Assembly (NCBI GenBank): GCA_934130705.1
Contig: CAKOYL010000029.1
Location: forward strand, 1-9,758
DNA from: an uncultured Clostridia bacterium
GTDB lineage: Bacteria > Bacillota_A > Clostridia > TANB77 > CAG-508
Direction of reading: 5' to 3'
Length of the DNA stretch: 9,758 nt
A program made the position numbers and the translations under genes. Shown in pieces: positions 1 to 5,983 of the stretch; positions within the stretch are counted from its first letter, which is position 1; the number at the start of each line of letters is the position of its first letter. Below the pieces are notes generated by a model. The model saw only the letters and a list, made by a program, of their open reading frames with translations, did not search any database and was not told where the DNA came from.

Positions 1-68
1 AATTCTGCTATGAGTTGAAATACACTCAAATTAAGAAGACATTTAGACCTGAAAGACGGTCAAGTTGA
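1..68 (+). other. possible 3' end of an upstream reading frame
   Basis: The frame starting at base 3 is open from the window edge for 21 codons and ends in TGA at 66-68, two bases before a strong terminator. A second candidate is the frame ending in TAA at 76-78, inside the left arm of the hairpin. It reads ...LDLKDGQVDYK but is interrupted by TGA at 16-18. Neither tail is long enough to name a family. Position before a rho-independent terminator argues that some gene ends here. If the tRNA-Gly scar at 287-300 is read correctly, this gene belongs to the integrated element on the left. Confidence 0.3.
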
Positions 69-70
69 TT

Positions 71-107
71 ACAAATAACCTTTAGATTAAGTCTAAGGGT
101 TATTTGT
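71..107 (+). terminator. rho-independent terminator
   Basis: The arms at 71-86 and 92-107 pair over 16 positions, with one G-T wobble and a 5-base loop (TTAAG). The tract TTATTATTTAA follows on the plus strand. The flanks are AT-rich, so it could also work in the other direction. It closes whatever is transcribed from the left edge. Confidence 0.8.
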
Positions 108-172
108 TATTATTTAATCGTATCATAATTATGAGCTTTTACCAATGAAAAATAAAAAATTCAGCTTATATA

Positions 173-197
173 CAATAATTAAAATTTTTAATTATTG
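173..197. repeat. 25-base AT palindrome
   Basis: CAATAATTAAAA at 173-184 is matched exactly by its reverse complement at 186-197 around a single central T. A perfect 12+12 palindrome is more than expected even in AT-rich DNA. It may be a protein-binding site or a weak bidirectional terminator; no gene end is close enough to decide. Confidence 0.4.
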
Positions 198-286
198 GTG
201 TTGTATTTTATAAAAAAAATTATATAATAAAGGAAATTGATTGATATTTGTATAAATCGTCAAGAGAGAAAAGTTGTAAATAACTA

Positions 287-300
287 CGTCACCCGCTCCA
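287..300 (+). other. tRNA-Gly 3' end fragment, putative att site
   Basis: The bases CGTCACCCGCTCCA match the 3' end of bacterial tRNA-Gly genes: the end of the T arm, the 3' acceptor strand CACCCGC and the encoded CCA. No matching 5' acceptor strand (GCGGGTG), D arm or anticodon arm lies upstream, so this is not a working tRNA gene. Duplicated tRNA 3' ends are typical of one end of elements integrated by tyrosine recombinases. The orientation puts the element to the left and the original chromosomal flank to the right. TCGTCAA occurs on both sides (257-263 and 311-317). Assignment as att is inference from the partial tRNA. Confidence 0.5.
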
Positions 301-466
301 TAATGCGTTTTCGTCAAACTGTTTGTAATTATTGATACAAGTGAGTTTGAAGGAAACAAAAAGTGAATATCATTTCACAATATATAAGTCGATTTAGTTG
401 GCTTGATTTTTTTGCTTTTAATTATCTTAATTGGTAAAAATATTTATACCAAAATTTCATAATTAT

Positions 467-495
467 TTGTTATTTTTTATAAAGTATTGTATAAT
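467..495 (+). promoter_or_regulatory. sigma-A-type promoter for the 531-1567 operon
   Basis: A -35 box TTGTTA (467-472) and a perfect -10 box TATAAT (490-495) are separated by 17 bases. Transcription would start near 502, giving a leader of about 30 bases. The GGAGG at 520-524 lies 6 bases before the ATG at 531. Confidence 0.7.
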
Positions 496-530
496 CGAAT
501 AAGAAAACATTTTAAATTTGGAGGTAAACA

Positions 531-716
531 ATGTCAGAAAAAATAAGAGAATTATATCAAAAATTATATAATCAAAATTATCAATTATTAGAAGAAAAGA
601 AAAATGCCGTAAAACAAGAAGAAATTAATAAAAAAAAATCTGTGGCAAAAGCTGTAGCTTCACGTAGTCTATCGAAAATTGGTTTTGAAATAATAAGTTT
701 TATTTTATTTTTTTAA
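531..716 (+). CDS. small charged protein with C-terminal hydrophobic tail
   Basis: The protein has 61 residues and follows a good ribosome binding site (GGAGG, 6-base spacing). Residues 1-40 are strongly charged and helix-forming, rich in Lys, Glu, Asn and Gln, and look like a cytoplasmic coiled-coil stretch. Residues 49-61 (KIGFEIISFILFF) are hydrophobic and stop abruptly, too short for a full membrane span. The stop codon TAA (714-716) shares its last base with the ATG of the next gene, and it follows a run of seven T (708-714). A -1 shift in this run would read on through LMAKFM into the next frame and complete the membrane span. It could therefore be an independent coupled gene or the N-terminal part of one longer protein. 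I do not recognise a family. Confidence 0.65.
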   Translation: MSEKIRELYQKLYNQNYQLLEEKKNAVKQEEINKKKSVAKAVASRSLSKIGFEIISFILFF

Positions 717-1567
717 TGGCTAAATTTATGATTAGTGATATGACACCTGATTATAAACCAGGAGAAGCTTCTTTATTTATAATGAAAACAATAATCCCTA
801 TTGCAATGATAGTTTGTTTCGGTTATGTAATATATAAATTAGTAGTAAGACCTAGAAGAACAGTTCAAGAAAACTTTTCAGTAGATAATTCTGAAACAAA
901 TGAAAAAGAATACAAGGATATATTTTGTGAAAGAATTTGTAAACCTATAATTGAATATGTAATTACTAATAGTCAATATGATCATAGTTATGGTATATCT
1001 CAAGAACTTTATGAAAGCATGAGATTCTCAAATAGTCATGAAGCATATGAATCATCAGATAATATTAGATTAAATAGTAATACAAATTTAATTATGTCAA
1101 AAGTTCATTCTAAGTTTAAAGATGGTGGTGCATATGGTTATTGGTATGCTACATTATTCTGTGGAATAGCTAGTATATATACACTTACTTTTAATATACC
1201 TATATCTATAAAAATACGTAATAGGAAATTAGACAGTTTGAAGTTAAAAAATGCTATACAAGCATCTAATGAAGATTTTAACCAATATTATGAAATAGAA
1301 ACTGACAATCCTAATTTATTAAATAAATATTGTACTAATAGGATGTTAGCTTGTTTCGTTGAATTAGCTAAAAAGAATATAAATTTAGAAGTAAATATTT
1401 TTCAAAATAAGATTTGTATTAGATTACACGATAAATACTTTTTAGATTTTAATATAAAAAGTGAACTTGATGAAGAAAACATTATTAATAGTTGCAATTC
1501 TATTATAGCTATAATCAACACAAATAAATTTATTATCGAAGAACTTCAATCTAATAATATATATTAA
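716..1567 (+). CDS. membrane-anchored DUF3137-like protein
   Basis: The protein has 283 residues. One clear membrane segment lies at about 21-45, followed by a basic stretch (KLVVRPRR), so the large C-terminal part should be cytoplasmic. The pattern of residues 112-157 (SSDNIRLN, NLIMSKVH, then LFCGIASIYTL) and 188-246 (FNQYYEIETDNPNLLNKYC, ACFVELAKK, then ICIRLHDKYFLDFN) resembles the DUF3137 family, whose function is unknown and which often occurs near LemA. This is recognition by eye, not by a search. The ATG has no ribosome binding site of its own and overlaps the stop of the upstream gene by one base, so it depends on translational coupling or on a frameshift at the T7 run. An IS256-type remnant begins just past the stop. 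Confidence 0.7.
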   Translation: MAKFMISDMTPDYKPGEASLFIMKTIIPIAMIVCFGYVIYKLVVRPRRTVQENFSVDNSETNEKEYKDIFCERICKPIIEYVITNSQYDHSYGISQELYESMRFSNSHEAYESSDNIRLNSNTNLIMSKVHSKFKDGGAYGYWYATLFCGIASIYTLTFNIPISIKIRNRKLDSLKLKNAIQASNEDFNQYYEIETDNPNLLNKYCTNRMLACFVELAKKNINLEVNIFQNKICIRLHDKYFLDFNIKSELDEENIINSCNSIIAIINTNKFIIEELQSNNIY

Positions 1568-1584
1568 TAAAGAGACTATCGTAA

Positions 1585-1622
1585 AAGTTGTGTCAATCGC
1601 ATTTCCTTCCGATTGACAACTT
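1585..1622. repeat. hairpin after the DUF3137-like gene
   Basis: The arms at 1585-1599 and 1610-1622 match as AAGTTGT(GT)CAATCG and CGATTGACAACTT, with a 2-base bulge and a 10-base loop. The hairpin starts 17 bases after the stop codon of the plus-strand gene and may end its transcript. The plus side is followed by A7 rather than a T run, so it is a poor classical terminator. The left arm overlaps a sequence resembling an IS256 terminal repeat (1572-1596). Confidence 0.4.
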
Positions 1623-1687
1623 AAAAAAATTTAATATTTTTATTATTAACATTATTTTAATAATATTTTTCAAAAAAATCAATACTT

Positions 1688-2564
1688 TAGAAAAAGTTGT
1701 GTAAGTTCAATAGGGCTTTATTTTATATTCTGCCTTCATACATAATTCTAAATTGAGATAAGCATAAATCCCATTTATCAACCATTCTTGACCATTTTTT
1801 CTCTGCTTTTAATGTTGATAGATATAACACTTTTAATAAAGACATGTCTGTTGGAAATACATTTCTGTTTCGATTTATTCGTTTATAGGTACTATTTAAG
1901 CTTTCTATCGCATTTGTTGTATACATTATTTTTCTTATTTCAGCAGAAAATTTAAAGAATACTGAAAGTACATCCCAGTTATCTATCCAACTTTGAATCG
2001 CACCAGGATATTTATGTTTCCATTTTTCTTCCAACTCTAATAAGTTAGTATACCATAACTCCTCTGTACTTGCTTTGTAAACTGTTTTTTAATCATTAGC
2101 AAGTCCTTTTCTATCTGTATATGGTACATACTTTAAAGAGTTTCTTATTTGATGCACTATACATCTTTGATATTCCGTCTTAGGGTATATTGCTGATATT
2201 GCATCTTTAAGTCCTGTCAATCTATCTGCACATAATACTAAAATATCTTGTACTCCGCGATTTTTAAGCTCGTTTAATACAGTCTCCAATATTTTGAACT
2301 TTCATTTTCTCCAATTGTTATTGTTAAAACTTTTTTCATTCCATCTTTATCAATTCCTAACACAACATAGGCTGCTTTTTTACTATCTGTCCATTATCTC
2401 TAACATGAAAATGAGTAGCATCAATAAATACTATAGGATATACACTTTTTGCTGTTCTTGAATATTTAGACACTAAATCTGAATCATTTTCTTACCCATA
2501 GAAAAATCCCTCCTTGATATTTTATATTTTATCACGGAAAGATTTATTTACACAACTTTTTCTA
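1688..2564 (-). mobile_element. internally deleted IS256-family element
   Basis: Perfect 17-base inverted repeats lie at 1688-1704 (plus) and 2548-2564 (minus). The distance from the transposase stop to the left repeat is 18 bases, and the ribosome binding site is 33 bases inside the right repeat, so these fit as true ends. The element is about 880 bp against roughly 1.3 kb for the family, and its transposase gene is broken. No exact 8-9 base target duplication is visible. A second IS256-like end lies outside at 1572-1596: it matches the extended right end (2547-2571) at 21 of 25 positions. Intact ends mean it could still be moved by a related transposase elsewhere in the genome. Confidence 0.8.
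1723..2499 (-). pseudogene. IS256-family (Mutator-type) transposase, broken
   Basis: The start is ATG at 2497-2499 behind a strong AAGGAGGG (2508-2515). After MGKK the frame is lost, and roughly the first 130-140 codons of a normal family member are missing. The remaining conserved core can be read in pieces: YPIVFIDATHFHVRDNG, then GIDKDGMKKVL and IGENESSKYW, then NELKNRG through KYVPYTDRKG, then the C-terminal IYTTNAIESLN through YEGRI. The Asp of VFIDAT, the Asp of CADRLTG and the Glu of NAIESLN are the catalytic triad of the family and all survive. The damage includes a one-base loss in an A run near 2375, another shift near 2289 and a nonsense TAA at 2089-2091. It cannot make an active transposase. 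Confidence 0.9.
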
Positions 2565-2663
2565 TACTCTCGAACCACTTTATTTTACACTATCACTATC
2601 GTAGAAAAATAGTAGTATTTTTAGTCATTTAAAAAATAATGTATTAGGATTTATTACCTATTA

Positions 2664-3380
2664 TTAATTATATTCTCTATCATTAACTGCATCACGGCTT
2701 TTATCTATTTCAGCAAACTTTTGTTGGATTTTTTTGCTATTCAAAGCTTGTTCTTCTAATGAAGGAGCATCTTTTGATAGGCTGTCTCTAAATGCTCTTT
2801 CTTTGTTTTTGCCATTCTCTTTTTCAGTCATTTCTTTATAAATATCTTCATATGTTTTTATACCCATTTTACTAAGAGAACTCAACATTCCTCCACCAAT
2901 ATCAGGAATTGGCTCTGAATATGCTTTTAATGCTTCTTCAGGAATAATTTCTCCTTTTTCAACTTTTTCTTTTATTTCTTGTTCTTTTTTTATAGCAGCT
3001 TCCATATCAAAATTTGGATTTACTTGAGCTTCATTTTCTGCAATTTCAACTGCCTTTTTTTCAAGTTTTTTAAAATATTTATTTTCATTCTTTTCGCCTA
3101 ATCGTTTTTGAGCCATATCATATATATAATCTACTGCCATCTTTGTTTGATTTTCTACAATATTTTTTGCTTGTTCAAGTTGCTCTTCGCTCCAAAATTT
3201 AAATTTTTCTATTTTTCTCTTTAAAATACCCTCTATTTTTTTCTTTATTTCATCTTCATATTCATTTTTATCCTTTATATTAGAATCATTATTTTGAAAA
3301 TAATCTCCTTTAATTGTTTCCTTAATATTATCACCATCATTTTCTAAATTTTGAGCTAAATTTATTTTTTTCTCTTCCAT
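2664..3380 (-). CDS. highly charged hypothetical protein
   Basis: The protein has 238 residues. I chose the start at 3380 because GAGGTGA (3386-3392) sits just ahead of it; a longer frame to 3434 would run through the hairpin at 3408-3448 and has no ribosome binding site. The sequence is dominated by Lys and Glu with long predicted helices or coiled coils, at about 40-75 and 100-145. A short Gly-Pro-rich break (SEPIPDIGGGMLSSLSKMG, about 155-173) is the only part that looks like a defined motif. No signal peptide or membrane segment is visible, so it should be cytoplasmic. It follows the 82-residue gene and probably shares its promoter. I do not recognise a family. Confidence 0.75.
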   Translation of the reverse strand: MEEKKINLAQNLENDGDNIKETIKGDYFQNNDSNIKDKNEYEDEIKKKIEGILKRKIEKFKFWSEEQLEQAKNIVENQTKMAVDYIYDMAQKRLGEKNENKYFKKLEKKAVEIAENEAQVNPNFDMEAAIKKEQEIKEKVEKGEIIPEEALKAYSEPIPDIGGGMLSSLSKMGIKTYEDIYKEMTEKENGKNKERAFRDSLSKDAPSLEEQALNSKKIQQKFAEIDKSRDAVNDREYN

Positions 3381-3407
3381 TCTAATCACCTCAATATTAT
3401 TAAATTT

Positions 3408-3448
3408 GCAAACTATCCAGAATAAAATCTTCATTCTAGATAGTTTGC
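3408..3448 (-). terminator. long hairpin between the two orphan genes
   Basis: The arms at 3408-3423 and 3433-3448 pair at 15 of 16 positions; on the minus strand the remaining pair is a G-U wobble. The loop has 9 bases. It begins 7 bases after the stop of the 82-residue gene and ends 15 bases before the ribosome binding site of the 238-residue gene. On the minus strand it is followed by AAATTTAATAATATT, not a clean T run, so it may reduce read-through or stabilise the upstream message rather than end transcription fully. Confidence 0.5.
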
Positions 3449-3455
3449 TTTGGAA

Positions 3456-3704
3456 TTACCAGGAAATTATGAGTCCACCACGATAGTTAAAAGTCTTGCT
3501 TTTCTCCTTTCCAAAGAAAGAAGTCCAGTTCATAGTAACCTTTTTCCTTCCCAAAATTGTCGTAAAAATCAATCCCAGTCTCCGTCTGTTGGTATATGTA
3601 TAGTGTTCCTCATTCCCTTCCTTGAACTCCAACCTAGAAATAGTTAATTTTCCACAAGTAAGGATTGTTTTGATTGTTGCGTTCTTCAAATTCAGCTTGT
3701 ACAT
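3456..3704 (-). CDS. small basic hypothetical protein
   Basis: The protein has 82 residues and follows a strong ribosome binding site, AAAGGAG (3712-3718), 7 bases from the ATG. Its promoter at 3749-3777 is one of the best in the window, which is the main reason to accept it. The protein is rich in Lys, Arg, Thr and aromatic residues, with alternating patterns typical of beta strands (for example LTISRLEF, KKVTMNWTSFFGKEK). No membrane segment, Cys cluster or known DNA-binding motif is visible. It lies first in an operon with the 238-residue gene, between two insertion sequences. No family recognised. Confidence 0.65.
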   Translation of the reverse strand: MYKLNLKNATIKTILTCGKLTISRLEFKEGNEEHYTYTNRRRLGLIFTTILGRKKVTMNWTSFFGKEKSKTFNYRGGLIISW

Positions 3705-3748
3705 AAAAATTCTCCTTTCAAATTTGGCATTTGCTATTTATCTTTTAT

Positions 3749-3777
3749 ATTATACCATAATTTTACAAATTTGTCCA
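3749..3777 (-). promoter_or_regulatory. near-consensus sigma-A promoter for the orphan operon
   Basis: On the minus strand the -35 box is TGGACA (3772-3777) and the -10 box is TATAAT (3749-3754), 17 bases apart, with a TGG extension directly before the -10 box. Transcription would start near 3742 and give a leader of about 37 bases to the ATG at 3704. Confidence 0.8.
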
Positions 3778-3839
3778 CTTTTTTATGGCAATCGTATGAG
3801 TTTTTTTCGTTGGGGAATCGCCTAGATTTCAATATTTTT

Positions 3840-5521
3840 AAGCACTAAACTATAATTTGATTTTTAAATTCTCGATTTAAACTACATTTAGATTATCACA
3901 TTAATTATTTAAAATCAACTTTAATAAGCCAAAAATACTATATATTTTTTTGACTTTTAGGTTTAATTTATTAACATTAATTCACTACATTTTTTATCCT
4001 TTAATAGGTCTATTATGAACTTTTTGCTTCCTCCTACAAAGTTGTCTGCTATTTTATACTTGCCTGCATATATCAGCTCGTTGTATTTGACTTTCTTTAC
4101 CTTTACTGGTTCTGCTATTCTTTGTGATAGTTCTTCTATTATTTTTTCTTTTGCCTCGCTTGTTATAACTTCTGTTAGTGTTCCATTCATTTTGTTCATT
4201 ATTACTTTCAACATTGCTTCGGCTCCTTCTATGCTCCAACCCGTTCGATTCTTCTTCATTCTATCTCTACATACACTGTACATTTGGCTTTCCTCTGAAC
4301 CTAAAGATGGAAGTGTTTCTCTGTACTCTTCTAGTTCTTCTTTATATCCTAACCTATATTGATATCTCAATATCCCACCTTGGTTGTTCTTTAAATATTT
4401 CTCTAACTCACTTACTTTCTCTAATTCAGCTATTTTATTATCTGTTTCTAATTCTACTTTGTAATTAAATATTAAACTAAATATGTCTTGGGCTTTTTCT
4501 GTATAAACTATTTCCTGCATCTTTTTTAAATACTCTTCATCACTTACTGCCATATATATTTTCTTTTGTATATGAGCCATGTCTAGCTGAAATAGTTCTT
4601 TTGCTCCTTCTACTATACTTCCTGTCCAATCTGCTCCATCTCCATTTATTACTACATTTCTTATTTTGTGTTCTTTGTATGTTGTTCCTATTGTAGCATC
4701 TTCGATTTTCTTTAGTTGACTGGCTTTTGAGGCTGTTCCTATTATTATTTTATTTTTTAATTTATAATCGTTGGTATATCTTGGTTCTTTTCCTTCATGG
4801 ATTACAGCAATTTTTAGTTCAATTCCATTCCTTTTTCTCTTTTTATTTTTCTTATTTTTAAAATGTTTCACTCTAAATTTCTTTTTTCCTTTTTGTTTCT
4901 TTGATTTTTGTTTCTTAACATAAATACCATCATGTTCACAGAACACATATTGAACTTCCTTTGAACCTTCTATTTTTCCTTGTTCATATAATTTTATTTT
5001 TTCTTCTTCTAATTTTTTTATTTTCTTTCCTAAGGCTAAGACTATATTCCTTACTGCAGTATATGAGATATAGCTATCCGTATCTTCTGATATTGTTTTG
5101 GCCGTTTCTCTATATGATTTCTTAGTTATTTCTCTCGTTATCATTTCTACTACACTTTGTGAGTATTCACCAAACTCATTTATTTCTAGTAACTCATCTA
5201 AAAGATATACATATTTTATTGTCCCATTTATTTTCATTTTATATCTTCTTCTAGCTATAGGAATTTCTCCTAATCTACTTTTTATTGTTGTTGGTTGAAA
5301 GTCTTTTGGCTTAAATAAATCAGAATCTCTATTACCTAATATTAGCTTATCTATTATCCTTAATTCATCTTGTATTAGCTTTCTTCCTAATTCCATCATT
5401 TTTTTATAAATATTTTGTTCTAAACTATTGAAATTCACTTTTTCATTTGATACTATATCCATAACAAAAGCACCTCGTATAAATTTTTGTTTTCCCAAAA
5501 ACAATTATATACTTAGTGCTT
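3840..5521 (-). mobile_element. ISLre2-family insertion sequence
   Basis: The left end at 3840 (AAGCACTAA, then ACTATAATTTG and ATTTTT) and the right end read on the minus strand from 5521 (AAGCACTAA, then GTATATAATTG and TTTTT) form imperfect inverted repeats of about 25 bases with one-base gaps. They bracket a single full-length transposase gene, giving an element of about 1.68 kb, normal for the family. Exact borders and target duplication are not certain: the flanks 3832-3840 and 5522-5530 agree at only 7 of 9 positions and are very AT-rich. The transposase frame is intact, so the element may be active. Confidence 0.75.
3963..5462 (-). CDS. ISLre2-family (UPF0236) transposase
   Basis: The protein has 499 residues from the ATG at 5462, chosen because GAGGTG (5473-5478) precedes it by 10 bases; the longer frame to 5504 has no ribosome binding site. 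Family features are an N-terminal helical region, CEHDGIYV (Asp at about 178), NGDGADW (Asp at about 275) and RTGWSIEGAEAM (Glu at about 412). These fit a DDE-type triad of this family, which catalyses cut or copy movement of its own element. A very basic stretch at about 184-212, made mainly of Lys and Arg, probably binds DNA. Length and motifs are complete, with no frameshift. The gene lies opposite to the element's outer left end and fills most of it. Confidence 0.9.
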   Translation of the reverse strand: MDIVSNEKVNFNSLEQNIYKKMMELGRKLIQDELRIIDKLILGNRDSDLFKPKDFQPTTIKSRLGEIPIARRRYKMKINGTIKYVYLLDELLEINEFGEYSQSVVEMITREITKKSYRETAKTISEDTDSYISYTAVRNIVLALGKKIKKLEEEKIKLYEQGKIEGSKEVQYVFCEHDGIYVKKQKSKKQKGKKKFRVKHFKNKKNKKRKRNGIELKIAVIHEGKEPRYTNDYKLKNKIIIGTASKASQLKKIEDATIGTTYKEHKIRNVVINGDGADWTGSIVEGAKELFQLDMAHIQKKIYMAVSDEEYLKKMQEIVYTEKAQDIFSLIFNYKVELETDNKIAELEKVSELEKYLKNNQGGILRYQYRLGYKEELEEYRETLPSLGSEESQMYSVCRDRMKKNRTGWSIEGAEAMLKVIMNKMNGTLTEVITSEAKEKIIEELSQRIAEPVKVKKVKYNELIYAGKYKIADNFVGGSKKFIIDLLKDKKCSELMLIN

Positions 5522-5526
5522 TTGTT
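5463..5526 (-). promoter_or_regulatory. fold-back leader masking the transposase start
   Basis: The 11 bases AACAAAAGCAC at 5463-5473 are exactly complementary to 5516-5526. In a minus-strand transcript the second arm directly abuts the ATG (5462) and takes in the end of the GAGGTG ribosome binding site, so pairing would block initiation. The first arm overlaps the terminal repeat and reaches just outside the element, so it is present only in transcripts entering from outside. A -10-like TATAAT on the minus strand at 5504-5509 would start an element transcript lacking that arm. Confidence 0.5.
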
Positions 5527-5587
5527 TTTATATATTTTATTAAAATCTTTTTTCATTTTTTCCCCAGAAAATTTAACTCATATAGAT

Positions 5588-5983
5588 TTAAAATACATTA
5601 ACCAAATTAAATGCATATTTACGTTGAATATGTTCAAGTACAAACTTTCCAACATCAAGTTCTGTTGCTGCTGAAGAGTAATCTTCTGTTTCGATATAAG
5701 TTTTTGCAGATATAATTGCTGTATCTATTTTTTCAAGTTCATCATGTTCTATATAATAAGCTAGTTTATTATGTCTTCCTTTCCAACTTTCTTCTAAACT
5801 TGCTATTTGTTTTGTAATTTGTTCTTTATCTTCTTTTAAAATTTGTTCTTTTAAGTCTGAAAATATCTTTGTTATCTCTAATGTTGTTTTATTAGTATAG
5901 TCTTGTGTAAACATATCTAATGAAAAAATAACTACAACTATTATTATACATATTACAGATTCTTTAAACATTTTTTTCACCAT
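5588..5983 (-). CDS. DUF4363-family membrane-anchored protein
   Basis: The protein has 131 residues from the ATG at 5983. An alternative ATG at 5971 gives 127 residues with a better-spaced AGGATGGTG in front, and shares ATGTTTAA with the stop of the upstream gene. An N-terminal hydrophobic segment (about residues 9-24) anchors the protein, and the rest is predicted outside the membrane. The body is helical and charged, with WKGRHNKLAYYIEHDELEKI and a following ETEDYSSAATEL typical of clostridial DUF4363 proteins, often found beside DUF421 genes. Function is unknown. It is translated in overlap with the DUF421 gene, so the two products are probably made in balanced amounts. The ISLre2 element lies just past its end, and no clear terminator is visible. 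Confidence 0.8.
   Translation of the reverse strand: MVKKMFKESVICIIIVVVIFSLDMFTQDYTNKTTLEITKIFSDLKEQILKEDKEQITKQIASLEESWKGRHNKLAYYIEHDELEKIDTAIISAKTYIETEDYSSAATELDVGKFVLEHIQRKYAFNLVNVF

Larger units (their letters stand above)
120..466. other. gene-free interval with attachment-site remnant
   Basis: No reading frame here has a credible start and ribosome binding site; the longest ATG frame in the GC-richer patch (303-335) has only ten codons. The interval holds a 25-base palindrome (173-197), a promoter-like pair TTGTAT (201-206), 16 bases, TATAAT (223-228), the tRNA-Gly 3' fragment (287-300), and a short inverted repeat TTGGTA/TACCAA (431-436, 447-452) just upstream of the promoter of the next gene. 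The patch around 285-340 is clearly less AT-rich than its surroundings. Confidence 0.5.

Noticed and set aside
227..300. Complete tRNA-Gly gene
   Set aside because: Only the 3' end is present; no 5' acceptor strand, D arm or anticodon arm can be drawn from the bases upstream.
3381..3434. N-terminal extension of the 238-residue protein (18 residues)
   Set aside because: The extension runs through the hairpin, has no ribosome binding site, and an excellent one precedes the inner ATG at 3380.
4015..4468. Plus-strand frames opposite the ISLre2 transposase
   Set aside because: They are shadows of a full-length gene with recognised motifs, have no ribosome binding sites and give low-complexity Ser/Leu/Phe-rich proteins.
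3832..5530. Target site duplication of the ISLre2 element
   Set aside because: The best flank pair agrees at only 7 of 9 positions in T-rich DNA, which is not better than chance.
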